Below, piece by piece: positions 17,248-26,839 of a stretch of DNA of 64,000 bases. Origin of the DNA: Thiohalorhabdus denitrificans. Lineage in GTDB: Bacteria > Pseudomonadota > Gammaproteobacteria > Thiohalorhabdales > Thiohalorhabdaceae. Every line of letters starts with the position of its first letter. Within the stretch, counting starts at the first letter, position 1. A program made the position numbers and the translations under genes. The DNA is taken from the NCBI RefSeq assembly GCF_001399755.1, contig NZ_LJCP01000010.1, positions 62,001 to 126,000 on the forward strand, in the 5' to 3' direction. Below the pieces are notes generated by a model, which was not told the origin of the DNA, made no database searches, and was given only the letters and a program-made list of their open reading frames with translations.

Positions 17248-17263
17248 TGGCATCCCGCTTGCT
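17248..17263 (+). promoter_or_regulatory. Sigma-54 promoter of the porin-urt operon
   Basis: TGGCATCCCGCTTGCT matches the consensus with one substitution and exact GG-N10-GC spacing. The start would be near 17275, 26 bases before the porin ATG. Confidence 0.75.
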
Positions 17264-17300
17264 GTGAAAGGACCGCAACCCACTACTGCGGAGGAAATCC

Positions 17301-18398
17301 ATGCGACGAGGAAATTGGGTCCTGGGGGCCGCTTTGGCGGCCGGAATATCGGGATTTTCCTACGCCCCGGACACCGCGGCCGGAGCGACGATCGACATCG
17401 ACGAGGACAGTAGGATCAGCATCGGCGCCGGGGTCCGGACCAGCTTTCGGATGAACGAGGACGCCGCTCCATCCGGGGACGCCTATTCCAAGGACTTCCA
17501 GCTCGACAACATGCGCTTGTATGTATCGGGAACCGTTTATCCCGACTTGGGGCTCGAATTCAACACCGAATTCGACCCCAATACCAACGACCAAGTCCGT
17601 GTGCTCGACGCCCTGGCCAAGTACGAGCCCACCGACCTCCTCAATTTCCGCGCCGGTCGCATGTTGCCCCCTAGCGACCGCTCCAACCTCGACGGCCCCT
17701 ACTACCTCAACACCTACGACTTTCCGCTGGTGGCCAACCGTTATCCAGCCATCTACGCCGGCCGTGACGACGGCGCGGCGGTTTGGGGAACAGTGGGAGA
17801 GGGAGCCTTCAAGTACCAGGTGGGCGCCTTCGAGGGCCGCCAGGGCGGTCCCGACGTGGACGACAACCCGATGTACGCCGGGCGCCTGACCCTCAACTTC
17901 CTCGACCCCGAGCCCGGTTACTACAACTCCAGCACCTACTACGGCAACAAGGACATCCTCGCCCTCGGCCTGGTGGGCATGTTCGAGAAGGACGGGGCGG
18001 GCACCGCGGGTAGCCCGGGAGACTTCACCGGCTGGAACGTGGACGGCCTGTTCGAGAAGAACCTGGGGGCTTTCGGCGTCTTCTCCCTGGAGGGGGCCTA
18101 CTACAGCTACGACCTCGACGGCGCCACCGATTCCACGGTTCGTACCGCGGGCGACTCCGTGCGGGGCCTGATGAGCTTCCTGGTGGGCCCCGAACTGGGA
18201 CCCGGCCAGCTGCAGCCCCATGTCCGCTACCAGTCCTTTGACTACGACGGCGGCGGCGAGGACACCCGTCTGGAAGGCGGCCTCAACTACATCATCGACG
18301 GCCACAACGCCAAGCTCTCCGCCATCGCCGGGGTGGAGGAGGATGCCGGCGGCGTGGAGCAGAACTTCTTCCTGCTCGGCTGGCAGCTCCAGGTCTGA
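17301..18398 (+). CDS. Outer-membrane porin of the urea uptake operon
   Basis: 365 aa. An N-terminal signal peptide (positively charged RRGNW, then a hydrophobic stretch to about residue 30) is followed by alternating hydrophobic/polar beta-strand sequence. The protein ends in an aromatic-rich strand, FLLGWQLQV. The pattern resembles the phosphate-selective porin O/P family (FRAGRMLPPSDRSNLDGP, DNPMYAGRL). It is the first gene after the sigma-54 promoter and 35 bases before urtA, so it probably lets urea or short amides cross the outer membrane under nitrogen starvation. Substrate is inferred from context only. Confidence 0.8.
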   Translation: MRRGNWVLGAALAAGISGFSYAPDTAAGATIDIDEDSRISIGAGVRTSFRMNEDAAPSGDAYSKDFQLDNMRLYVSGTVYPDLGLEFNTEFDPNTNDQVRVLDALAKYEPTDLLNFRAGRMLPPSDRSNLDGPYYLNTYDFPLVANRYPAIYAGRDDGAAVWGTVGEGAFKYQVGAFEGRQGGPDVDDNPMYAGRLTLNFLDPEPGYYNSSTYYGNKDILALGLVGMFEKDGAGTAGSPGDFTGWNVDGLFEKNLGAFGVFSLEGAYYSYDLDGATDSTVRTAGDSVRGLMSFLVGPELGPGQLQPHVRYQSFDYDGGGEDTRLEGGLNYIIDGHNAKLSAIAGVEEDAGGVEQNFFLLGWQLQV

Positions 18399-18433
18399 GC
18401 CGAGCCATCCAGATCCAGAGAAAGGGATTCCCC

Positions 18434-19729
18434 ATGCGTAAAGGACGAATCGGAAAGGCCCTCGCGGCCCTCGTCGCCACCGTCGGTCTGACGGCCGGTG
18501 TGGCCCACGCCGAGAAGGACCCCATCAAGGTGGGCGTGCTGCACTCCCTGTCCGGGACCATGGCCATCAGCGAGACCACGCTGAAGGACACCATGCTCAT
18601 GCTCATCGAGGAGCAGAACGAGCAGGGCGGCCTGCTCGGGCGCAAGCTCAAGCCGGTGGTGGTGGACCCCGCCTCCGACTGGCCGCTGTTCGCCGAGAAG
18701 GCGCGCGAGCTGCTGGCCAAAAAGAAGGTGGACGTCATCTTCGGCAGCTGGACCTCGGTGTCCCGCAAGTCCGTGCTGCCGGTGGTGGAGGAACTGAACG
18801 GCCTGATGTTCTACCCGGTGCAGTACGAGGGCGAGGAGTCCTCGGAGAACATCTTCTACACCGGGGCCGCGCCCAACCAGCAGTCCGTACCGGCGGTGGA
18901 CTACCTGATGAACGAGGTGGGCGTGGAGCGCTGGGTCCTGGAGGGCACGGACTACGTCTTCCCCCGCACCACCAACAAGATCCTCAAGCAGTACCTGGTG
19001 GACCACGGGGTGGCGGAAGCCGACATCCGCATCAACTACACCCCCTTCGGCCACTCCGACTGGCAGAGCGAGGTCTCGCGTATCAAGGAGTTCGGCTCGC
19101 AGGGTAAGAAGACCGCGGTGGTGTCCACCATCAACGGCGACGCCAACGTGCCCTTCTACAAGGAGCTGGCCAACCAGGACGTCTCCGCCGAGGACATCCC
19201 GGTGATCGCTATGTCCGTGGGCGAGCAGGAGCTCTCAGGCATCGACACCGAGCCGCTGGTGGGCCACATGGCGGCCTGGAACTACTTCATGAGCGTGCCC
19301 ACGAAGCGGAACATCCAGTTCATCCGCCAGTGGCACGACCACATCGGCGACAAGGGCCGCGTCACCAACGACCCCATGGAGGCCCACTACCTCGGCTTCA
19401 ACATGTGGGTGAAGGCGGTGCAGCAGGCCGGCACCACGGACGTGGACGCGGTGAAGGACGCCATCATCGGGGTGTCGGTGCCCAACCTCACCGGCGGCAT
19501 CGCCACCATGATGCCCAACCACCACATCACCAAGCCGGTGCTGATCGGTGAGATCCAGCCCGACGGCCAGTTCTCCGTGGTGTGGGAGACCCCCGGCACG
19601 GTGGCCGGCGACGCCTGGTCCGACTACCTGCCCGGCAGCAAGGACCTCATCGCCGACTGGCGCAACCCGCTGTCCTGCGGCAACTACAACGTCGAAACCG
19701 GCGAGTGCTCCGGGCAGAACGTGGAGTAA
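18434..19729 (+). CDS. urtA: Urea ABC transporter, periplasmic urea-binding protein
   Basis: 431 aa. A signal peptide covers about residues 1-26 (cleavage after AHA). The mature protein is a type I amide-binding fold: KVGVLHSLSGTMAISE, DWPLFAEKARELL, FGSWTSVSRKSVLPVVEE and FYPVQYEGEESS are hallmarks of the UrtA/amide-binding group rather than branched-chain amino-acid binders. It delivers urea to UrtBC. It starts 35 bases after the porin stop and belongs to the same transcript, feeding the urease encoded just upstream. Confidence 0.96.
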   Translation: MRKGRIGKALAALVATVGLTAGVAHAEKDPIKVGVLHSLSGTMAISETTLKDTMLMLIEEQNEQGGLLGRKLKPVVVDPASDWPLFAEKARELLAKKKVDVIFGSWTSVSRKSVLPVVEELNGLMFYPVQYEGEESSENIFYTGAAPNQQSVPAVDYLMNEVGVERWVLEGTDYVFPRTTNKILKQYLVDHGVAEADIRINYTPFGHSDWQSEVSRIKEFGSQGKKTAVVSTINGDANVPFYKELANQDVSAEDIPVIAMSVGEQELSGIDTEPLVGHMAAWNYFMSVPTKRNIQFIRQWHDHIGDKGRVTNDPMEAHYLGFNMWVKAVQQAGTTDVDAVKDAIIGVSVPNLTGGIATMMPNHHITKPVLIGEIQPDGQFSVVWETPGTVAGDAWSDYLPGSKDLIADWRNPLSCGNYNVETGECSGQNVE

Positions 19730-19741
19730 CGAGGCCGAGGA

Positions 19742-19764
19742 GGGGGAGCTCCGGCTCCCCCTTT
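19742..19764 (+). terminator. Hairpin between urtA and urtB (partial terminator or mRNA-end stabiliser)
   Basis: An 8-bp perfect stem GGGGGAGC / GCTCCCCC with a 4-base loop is followed by only TTTC. The weak T tract suggests attenuation or 3'-end protection of the urtA message. This would give more binding protein than membrane subunits. Confidence 0.5.
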
Positions 19765-19810
19765 CATTTCCCAGGCGACCCAATTTTCCTTCTTCCAGCA
19801 AGCACGAGCC

Positions 19811-21460
19811 ATGTCCAAAGAGATCCCCATCACATCCCCACACGGGAGACGAGCAGGCGCCGAAAGCCTTGCAGGGCTCCTCATTCTGCTCCTTGGATTG
19901 TTGCTGGCTCCGCCGGCCCATGCGGCCCCCTTCTCCGATCAGGTCCAGGCCCTGCATACCTCCTCCTCCGCCGACAAGGCGGCGGCGGTGAAGGCCCTCG
20001 GGGCCACCGGCCACCCCCGGGCCCAGAAGGTCCTGCAGGCCATGCTCGACGGCCGGCTGTTCCACCAGGTGGACGGCGGCACCGTGGTGTTCGCGGAAAA
20101 GGGCGGCGACGGCTACCAGTACCGGCTCACCGATGCGGCCACCGGGAGCGATCTCGGTACCGCCGAGCGCTGGGGCGTGCGCCGGGTGAAGATCAACAAC
20201 CGCCTGCGTTCCGAGGTGCGCCAGACCCTCGCCGCTCTCCGGCTGCAGAACCCCGAGCCGGAGGCGCGGCTCACCGCCGCCGAGGACCTCATCGGCGAGC
20301 TGGACCCCGACAACACCGCCCTGGTGGAACGGCGCCTGACCGAGGAGTCGGATCCGGCGGTTCGCGCAGCCCTTGAAGCGGCAGTAGGCCTGGCCCGGCT
20401 CGACCGCGAGGACCCGCAGGCCCGCGCCGGGGCCATCGCGCTGCTGGACGGCAGCCTCTACGCCCCGGTGCGCAGCCGCCTGGAAACCCTCGCCGAGGAG
20501 GACCCAGCCCCGGAGGTGCGCAAGGAAGCGGCCGCCATGCTGGACGGCATCCACACCCGGCTCGCCTTCTTCGACGGCGCCGAGACCTTGTTCTTCGGCT
20601 TGAGCCTGGGCTCGGTGCTCATGCTCGCCGCCATGGGCTTGGCCATCACCTTCGGGGTCATGGGGGTGATCAACATGGCCCACGGCGAGCTGATCATGAT
20701 CGGCGCCTACACCACCTACGTGGTGCAGCAGCTCATGCCGGGCCACATCGGCTGGTCCCTGGCGGTGGCCATCCCGGCGGCCTTCCTGGTCTCCGGGGCC
20801 TTCGGCGTGGCCATGGAGCGCAGCGTCATCCGTTTCCTCTACGGCCGGCCGCTGGAGACCCTGCTGGCCACTTTCGGGATCAGCCTGATCCTGCAGCAGC
20901 TGGTGCGCTCGGTGTTCACGGCCCTGAACCGGCCCGTGGAGACACCCGCGTGGATGAGCGGCTCTCTGCAGATCAACCCGGCCTTTTCCCTGACCTTCAA
21001 CCGCCTCTACATCCTGATCTTCGCCCTGGCGGTGTTCTTCGCCCTGCTGCTGGTGCTCAAGCGCACCTCCCTGGGCCTGAAGATCCGCGCGGTGACCCAG
21101 AACCGGCAGATGGCACGGGCACTGGGGGTGCGAAGCAACTGGGTGGACGCCCTGACCTTCGGCCTGGGCTCCGGGATTGCCGGGGTGGCCGGGGTGGCGC
21201 TGTCCCAGCTCACCAACGTGGGCCCCAACCTGGGCCAGGCCTACATCGTCGATTCCTTCCTGGTGGTGGTGCTCGGCGGCGTGGGCAACCTGTGGGGCAC
21301 CCTGGTGGGCGGCCTCTCCCTGGGGGTAATTAACAAGCTGCTGGAGCCCATGGCCGGGGCGGTGCTCGCCAAGGTGCTGCTGCTAGGCCTCATCATCCTG
21401 TTCATCCAACGGCGTCCGCGCGGGCTGTTCCCGCAGCGGGGCCGGGCCGCGGAGGGCTGA
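19811..21460 (+). CDS. urtB: Urea ABC transporter, permease UrtB
   Basis: 549 aa. A signal-like segment (15-38) is followed by a periplasmic alpha-helical region of about 210 residues with HEAT-like charged repeats, typical of UrtB. The branched-chain-type permease domain covers 255-540, with GLAITFGVMGVINMAHGEL and the C-terminal GGVGNLWGTLVGG. It forms the membrane channel with UrtC. The ATG at 19811 comes after a spacer carrying the hairpin, with no obvious strong ribosome site. Confidence 0.95.
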   Translation: MSKEIPITSPHGRRAGAESLAGLLILLLGLLLAPPAHAAPFSDQVQALHTSSSADKAAAVKALGATGHPRAQKVLQAMLDGRLFHQVDGGTVVFAEKGGDGYQYRLTDAATGSDLGTAERWGVRRVKINNRLRSEVRQTLAALRLQNPEPEARLTAAEDLIGELDPDNTALVERRLTEESDPAVRAALEAAVGLARLDREDPQARAGAIALLDGSLYAPVRSRLETLAEEDPAPEVRKEAAAMLDGIHTRLAFFDGAETLFFGLSLGSVLMLAAMGLAITFGVMGVINMAHGELIMIGAYTTYVVQQLMPGHIGWSLAVAIPAAFLVSGAFGVAMERSVIRFLYGRPLETLLATFGISLILQQLVRSVFTALNRPVETPAWMSGSLQINPAFSLTFNRLYILIFALAVFFALLLVLKRTSLGLKIRAVTQNRQMARALGVRSNWVDALTFGLGSGIAGVAGVALSQLTNVGPNLGQAYIVDSFLVVVLGGVGNLWGTLVGGLSLGVINKLLEPMAGAVLAKVLLLGLIILFIQRRPRGLFPQRGRAAEG

Positions 21461-21463
21461 GCC

Positions 21464-22606
21464 ATGGCCAACGGTAGCCTGACCACGACGGCCCCGACCG
21501 TGCTGCCGCTGGGGCCCCTGAGCCGCTTCCTGGCCGGCGACACGGGCGGCACCATCCTGCTCGCCGTGCTGGCCGTGGCCGGGGTGCTGGTGCCGATCCT
21601 CAATCTGGCGGTCCCGGAGGGATCGGCCCTGCACATCTCCACCTACACGGTGACCCTGCTCGGCAAATACCTCACCTACGCCCTGCTGGCGCTGTCGGTG
21701 GACCTGATCTGGGGCTTCTGCGGCATCCTGAGCCTCGGCCACGGCGCCTTCTTCGCCCTGGGCGGCTACGCCATGGGCATGTACCTCATGCGCCAGATCG
21801 GCACCCGCGGCGAATACGGCCATCCGGTGCTGCCGGACTTCATGGTGTTCCTCGACTGGGAGCGCCTGCCCTGGTTCTGGTACGGCTTCGACCAGTTCTG
21901 GTTCGCCGCGCTCATGGTGGTGGCGGTGCCCGGCACGCTCGCCTTCGTCTTCGGCTGGCTGGCCTTCCGCTCGCGGGTCACCGGGGTCTACTTTTCCATC
22001 ATGACCCAGGCCCTCACTTACGCGCTCATGCTTGCCTTCTTCCGCAACGAGATGGGCCTCGGCGGAAACAACGGCCTCACCGACTTCAAGGACCTGCTCG
22101 GCTTCCCCCTGCAGGCCGACGGCACGCGCATCGGCCTGTTCCTGGCCTCGGTGCTCGCCGTGGGCCTGGGCTACCTGGTCTGCCGCTTCATCGTCACCTC
22201 CCGGCTCGGCCGGGTGGTGACCGCCATCCGCGACGCCGAGGCCCGGGTGCGCTTCACCGGCTACCGGGTGGAGCACTACAAGGTGTGGCTGTTCGCCGTC
22301 TCCGCCATGCTCGCCGGCATCGCCGGGGCGCTCTACGTGCCCCAGGTGGGGATCATCAACCCGAGCGAGCTCTCGCCCGTCAAGTCCATCGAGGCGGTGG
22401 TATGGGTGGCCCTGGGCGGCCGCGGCACCCTGTTCGGCGCCGTCGGGGGCGCGGTACTGGTGAGCTACGCCAAGACCCTGTTCACCGGGTGGGCCCCGGA
22501 CATCTGGCCCTTCTTCCTGGGCGGGCTGTTCGTGGTGGTCACCCTGTTCCTGCCCGCCGGCATCGTCGGGCTGCTCAACCGGTTCAAGAAGGAGCCCCAA
22601 TCATGA
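21464..22606 (+). CDS. urtC: Urea ABC transporter, permease UrtC
   Basis: 380 aa with about nine membrane segments, LivM-like. FCGILSLGHGAFFALGGYAM and VWVALGGRGTLFGAVGG are the conserved permease loops. It pairs with UrtB in the inner membrane. It starts three bases after urtB, and its stop overlaps the urtD ATG. Confidence 0.95.
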   Translation: MANGSLTTTAPTVLPLGPLSRFLAGDTGGTILLAVLAVAGVLVPILNLAVPEGSALHISTYTVTLLGKYLTYALLALSVDLIWGFCGILSLGHGAFFALGGYAMGMYLMRQIGTRGEYGHPVLPDFMVFLDWERLPWFWYGFDQFWFAALMVVAVPGTLAFVFGWLAFRSRVTGVYFSIMTQALTYALMLAFFRNEMGLGGNNGLTDFKDLLGFPLQADGTRIGLFLASVLAVGLGYLVCRFIVTSRLGRVVTAIRDAEARVRFTGYRVEHYKVWLFAVSAMLAGIAGALYVPQVGIINPSELSPVKSIEAVVWVALGGRGTLFGAVGGAVLVSYAKTLFTGWAPDIWPFFLGGLFVVVTLFLPAGIVGLLNRFKKEPQS

Positions 22607-23439
22607 GCCTGCTGGAAACGGCCAAGGCCTTCAGCGAGCGGGACCGGGTCTTCGACGCGGTACTGCCCAAAGCGGACTTCCACGGGGACCTGGACACCCG
22701 CCACGGACCGGTCCTGTACGTGGAGGACGTGACCGTCAGCTTCGACGGCTTCCGCGCCCTCGACGCCCTCAACCTCTACATCGACGACGGGGAGCTTCGC
22801 TGCATCATCGGCCCCAACGGCGCGGGAAAGACCACCATGATGGACGTCGTCACCGGCAAGACGCGCCCGGACACCGGTTCCGTCTACTTCGGCTCCCGCA
22901 TCGACCTGCTGAAGCGCTCCGAGACCGAGATCGCCCAGGGCGGGGTGGGGCGCAAGTTCCAGAAGCCCACTGTGTTCCCCCGCCACACCACCGAGGAGAA
23001 CCTGCAGCTGGCCCGGGCGGGCGACAAGGGGGTCTGGGCCAGCCTGTTCCATAGGCCCGAGGAGGCGGAGCGGGCGCGGGTGGCGGACGTCCTGACGCTC
23101 ACCGGACTGGCTGGCGAGGCCGGGCGCCCGGCCGGCGCCCTGTCCCACGGCCAGAAGCAGTGGCTGGAGATCGGCATGCTCCTCATGCAGAACCCGCGGC
23201 TTCTTCTGCTCGACGAGCCAGTGGCCGGCATGACCGGCCAGGAGATGGAGCGCACCGCCGAGCTGTTCCAGTCCCTGGAAGGGAGCCACGCGGTCGTGGT
23301 GGTGGAACACGACATGGAGTTCGTGCGCTCCATCGCCCGCGAGGTGACCGTGCTGCACCAGGGCAGCGTCCTGGCGGAAGGGGACATGGCCACGGTCCAG
23401 AACGACCCGAAGGTGGTCGAAGTGTACCTGGGGGAATAA
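22603..23439 (+). CDS. urtD: Urea ABC transporter, ATPase UrtD
   Basis: 278 aa. Walker A GPNGAGKTT, signature LSHGQKQWLEIGMLL, Walker B RLLLLDEPVAGM and switch histidine in VVEHDMEF are all present. The signature is LSHGQ rather than LSGGQ, which is usual for UrtD. The first ~45 residues form the family's N-terminal extension. The ATG overlaps the urtC stop (ATGA). It energises urea import with UrtE. Confidence 0.96.
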   Translation: MSLLETAKAFSERDRVFDAVLPKADFHGDLDTRHGPVLYVEDVTVSFDGFRALDALNLYIDDGELRCIIGPNGAGKTTMMDVVTGKTRPDTGSVYFGSRIDLLKRSETEIAQGGVGRKFQKPTVFPRHTTEENLQLARAGDKGVWASLFHRPEEAERARVADVLTLTGLAGEAGRPAGALSHGQKQWLEIGMLLMQNPRLLLLDEPVAGMTGQEMERTAELFQSLEGSHAVVVVEHDMEFVRSIAREVTVLHQGSVLAEGDMATVQNDPKVVEVYLGE

Positions 23440-23442
23440 ATA

Positions 23443-24132
23443 GTGCTGGAAGTCAGCGGAATCAATCAGTTCTACGGCGAGAGCCACACGCTCTGGGACC
23501 TCGCCATGGAGGCTCCCCAGGGGGCCTGCACCTGCCTCATGGGCCGCAACGGCGTGGGTAAGACCACCCTGCTCAAGGCGGTGATGGGGCTGCTGCCGGT
23601 GCGCTCCGGGAGCATCCGGGTGAACGGCGCGGACCTCGCCGGCAAGCCCGCCGAGGCGCGGGCGCGGGCCGGGGTGGGCTACGTGCCGCAGGGCCGGGAG
23701 ATCTTCCCGCAGCTCACGGTGGAGGAGAACCTGCGGGTCCCCTTGGGCGTCCGCCGCGGGACCACCATCCCGGACCTGGTATTCGACCTGTTCCCGGTTC
23801 TCAAGGAGATGCGCCGGCGACGGGGCGGGGACCTCTCCGGCGGCCAGCAGCAGCAGCTCGCCATCGGCCGCGCCCTGGTGCTGGAGCCCGAGCTGCTGCT
23901 TCTCGACGAGCCCACCGAGGGCATCCAGCCCAACGTGGTGCGCGAGATCGGCGAGGTGATCCGCTACCTCAACGCCGAGATGGGACTGACCGTCTTGGTG
24001 GTGGAGCAGAAGCTGCACTTCGCCCGCCAGGTGGGCGACCGGTTCTGCATCATGGACCGGGGCCGGGTGGTTACCGACGGGCCCATGGACCGGCTCGACC
24101 AAGAGCTGGTGCAGAGCTACCTGACCGTTTGA
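23443..24132 (+). CDS. urtE: Urea ABC transporter, ATPase UrtE
   Basis: 229 aa, LivF-like. Walker A GRNGVGKTT, the Q-loop region YVPQGREIFPQLTVEEN, signature LSGGQQQQLAIGRAL, Walker B LLLLDEPTEGIQP and VVEQKLHFA. The phrase DEPTEGIQPNVV is typical of UrtE. It begins with GTG three bases after urtD. No terminator with a T tract follows. Confidence 0.96.
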   Translation: MLEVSGINQFYGESHTLWDLAMEAPQGACTCLMGRNGVGKTTLLKAVMGLLPVRSGSIRVNGADLAGKPAEARARAGVGYVPQGREIFPQLTVEENLRVPLGVRRGTTIPDLVFDLFPVLKEMRRRRGGDLSGGQQQQLAIGRALVLEPELLLLDEPTEGIQPNVVREIGEVIRYLNAEMGLTVLVVEQKLHFARQVGDRFCIMDRGRVVTDGPMDRLDQELVQSYLTV

Positions 24133-24597
24133 GGGCAATGGAATGGCCGCGGGGGGGCACCGCTGCTACACCCCCGGTTCGGTATGGGGGGAGCGCCACC
24201 GGACGGTGCCTCAGCCCCTACCTACGTGCATGGGTTGTTTGATCCCGTTTTGGACTTCCCCGAGGGGAGCCCATCTGAACGCGGGTTTCGCCATCGCCGG
24301 GCTGGGTAGAATAGATTGCTCAGGGATGCCCCAGCCATTCACAGGCGGTGCAATCCCTCGGGGGGACCGTGTTTTCCATTGGAGGAATAGGCCTGTCCAT
24401 AAGTAGGGGCCTCGGTAGCGGATAGGGAATCTGGGTCCGGTGGAGGGGGTGCGCCGGCGCTTCGGCGGGGGCAGCTACATGTCGGGAGGGCTACCGAAGC
24501 CCCCCAGGGGTACGGGGGGAAGGCTGCCCATTCCTCCCTATCGATAGGACTGAGGAATTTTTACCAGGTATCGGCTCCGGAACTTCGAGCCTGTGCC
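24133..24597. other. Intergenic region without a supported gene
   Basis: This lies between urtE and the convergently oriented sensor kinase. The short open frames lack ribosome sites and recognisable sequence. Several GC hairpins occur (for instance around 24449-24470), none with a T tract. I see nothing definite here. Confidence 0.5.
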
Positions 24598-26481
24598 CTA
24601 ACTGGCAGAATCCTTGGAGGCGGGTAGGCGGAGTTGGAATATAGCACCGACCCCATCGGGGTTATTGAAGGCCGTCAAACGCCCCCCATGGCCTTCCAGG
24701 ATTGTGTACGCAATCCATAGGCCCAAGCCCGTGCCACCCTCCTTAGTAGTAAAGAAAGGCTCGACAAGGCCATCGTGCTCCATATTTGCTGGCAAACCGG
24801 GCCCTTCATCAATGATGGATATCACTACCTCTCCGTCTTCCACTCGTGTACGGACAGTGACAGGGGGCGGTGCTTGGGGAGTCCGTTCCAAGTTTGCGTC
24901 CCGGGCATTGTTGATCAGGTTGTGCAATACCTCCTGGAGCTGTAACCAATCGGCCCGCACCATAGGCGGGGGATCCTCGGTGAGGTCCAGCTCCAGGGTC
25001 AGCCGCTCCGTATGGGTGCTGTCTTCCAGGAATGGCCTCATACGGGCGATGAGAGTATTCACGTCTAATGGCTTGAAGTCGGCTTCTCCGCCCTTTAGGA
25101 ACCTCCGTACGTGGATGAGGATCTCGCTAGCCTTGTGGATCTCCTGGTGGATGCGCTCCATCAAGTCGTGCATCTGGTCAGCGTTTGGGCACTCGCGGGA
25201 AATCAGCTGGTGCCCGGCGGCCGCATAGTTGCTCAGGGAGGCGAGGGGCTGATTCAGCTGGTGGGCCAGCAGGGAAGTGAGGCCCTCCATGGAAATCAAA
25301 CGGCTGATGCTGCGGAGCTGCTCCCCGTATTTCCGTAGCTGCGCCTCCGTCGCCTCTTGGTTGGAGAGGTCGATACCTACCAGGGAATAGCGCCCGATAT
25401 CCCTCTGTAAGTTCTTGTGTGCCACCAGTGTGACCAGGAAGGGCACCTCATGGCCGTGCTTGTCCAGCAGGGCGCTCTTTCCAACCCATGAGCCCTTCTG
25501 GGCTGCCGTAGGGATGGCCTCCTGGAGCATGTTCTTGGCGGCCCAAGTGGGATGAATGCCCCAGATACCGACATCAGGAGATAGGTCTCCGCCCAGGAGT
25601 TCTTTGGCGTACCGGTTGTTATAGAAAAAGTGCAGCTCGTCATCGCATACCCCCACAACACCCGGGAACGCTTCCAACAGTTCCAGGAGATAGCTGGCCA
25701 GCTCCTGGCTGTGCTTCAGCTGTGACAGGTCGGTGACGAAGGCCACAGAAAGGGCGGGTCGGTCTAGCTTGTTGTTGCAGGTGGCCACATTCATCAGCAC
25801 TGGCACCCGGTTGCCATCAGCACCTACAAGGCGTACCTCGTAGTAGCGGCTCTCCTCCTCCCACCGCCGTTCCGCTTCTTTCCAGAAGTGCGCCAAATCC
25901 TCCTGCTCCAGCCAAGAGGGCACCTGCGTACCAATGATGGAATCCCGTTCATAGCCCAGCATCTGGCAAAAAGACGCATTCACTTCCAGGATCTCCAGGG
26001 ACTGGAAGTCTGCCACCAGGAAGCCTTCTTTGGAGTACTGCAGGAGGTGCCGGAGCAACCGACGGGCGTCTACCCCCAATCGGGTAGCAAGGAGGAGCTC
26101 CTCATGCTCCTGGGAGGTGGGTTCTCGAAGCCGGATATGTATCCAGGGGCCATCCGCCAGGTTTAGAACCACCCCCTGGACTTCAAGATGCCCCTCTTGC
26201 TCATTGGGAGAAGCACGGAGCTGAACAGCATCCGCCTCTTGAGCCCGCACCCGCTCCAAAAAGGCGCGCACTTCTTGCGCCTCTCCCCCGAAACCCTGTT
26301 CAAGAAGCCGACCTTCAATCTCTTTCGAGGGCATCCCCAGAAGGCGACACGCCTCCTGGTTTGATCGGCGAACAAAACCGTCTTCGGGATCTACCAGAAG
26401 ATGCCCGATTCGGCTGTTCGCGATCTGCCGGTCGAATTCGCCATTCGGGCCGGATGAATTCGTGGTCACCGTGCTTCTCAC
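24598..26481 (-). CDS. PAS-domain sensor histidine kinase (orphan)
   Basis: 627 aa with no membrane segment, so cytoplasmic. Three PAS-like regions (roughly 15-130, 145-270 and 275-390) precede a HisKA/HATPase_c core. The phosphorylated histidine is in LLAHQLNQPLASL, the N-box is NLINNARDA, and the G-boxes are DEGPGLP and GTGLGLWIA. The HQLNQPL form of the H-box is common in FixL- and DctB-like kinases. The start is a GTG at 26481. No response regulator is adjacent. Proximity to the nitrogen block is suggestive, but the H-box is not that of NtrB, so its pathway is open. Confidence 0.88.
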   Translation of the reverse strand: MRSTVTTNSSGPNGEFDRQIANSRIGHLLVDPEDGFVRRSNQEACRLLGMPSKEIEGRLLEQGFGGEAQEVRAFLERVRAQEADAVQLRASPNEQEGHLEVQGVVLNLADGPWIHIRLREPTSQEHEELLLATRLGVDARRLLRHLLQYSKEGFLVADFQSLEILEVNASFCQMLGYERDSIIGTQVPSWLEQEDLAHFWKEAERRWEEESRYYEVRLVGADGNRVPVLMNVATCNNKLDRPALSVAFVTDLSQLKHSQELASYLLELLEAFPGVVGVCDDELHFFYNNRYAKELLGGDLSPDVGIWGIHPTWAAKNMLQEAIPTAAQKGSWVGKSALLDKHGHEVPFLVTLVAHKNLQRDIGRYSLVGIDLSNQEATEAQLRKYGEQLRSISRLISMEGLTSLLAHQLNQPLASLSNYAAAGHQLISRECPNADQMHDLMERIHQEIHKASEILIHVRRFLKGGEADFKPLDVNTLIARMRPFLEDSTHTERLTLELDLTEDPPPMVRADWLQLQEVLHNLINNARDANLERTPQAPPPVTVRTRVEDGEVVISIIDEGPGLPANMEHDGLVEPFFTTKEGGTGLGLWIAYTILEGHGGRLTAFNNPDGVGAIFQLRLPASKDSAS

Positions 26482-26839
26482 CCGAGGCAGGATTGAGGTA
26501 ACCAGTATGTACGCCCGAAGAAGGCTTCGAAAAGGAGTGCGACCGCGTTAGGGGGTTATCCGCCAGAGTAGGGTATCCGGGGGGCGTTTCGGCCCTTCTT
26601 CGCCACCTAAAAGCGTTCCCACACCGTTACCTCTCGACCTGATGGCGTATGCCGGGCATGTTGGTGGATATCCAGGGTGTTTCTCCCAGTGGTGCGGTTT
26701 GCCCACCTACAGCGGTGCTGGGATGAAACCCCTGGCCAACGAATTTACACCCCACACCTAGGCGTCGGCGGACAGAGCACCCGGTTCGTACGTGCCGGGT
26801 CAGGTCCGAAGCCCAGTACACCGAGTTTTGCCGGCTGCC
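26482..26839. other. Divergent intergenic region without a supported gene
   Basis: This lies between the sensor kinase and the MCE operon, so both promoters should be here. I could not identify a convincing sigma-70 or sigma-54 element. Open frames in it read as non-coding. Confidence 0.4.
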
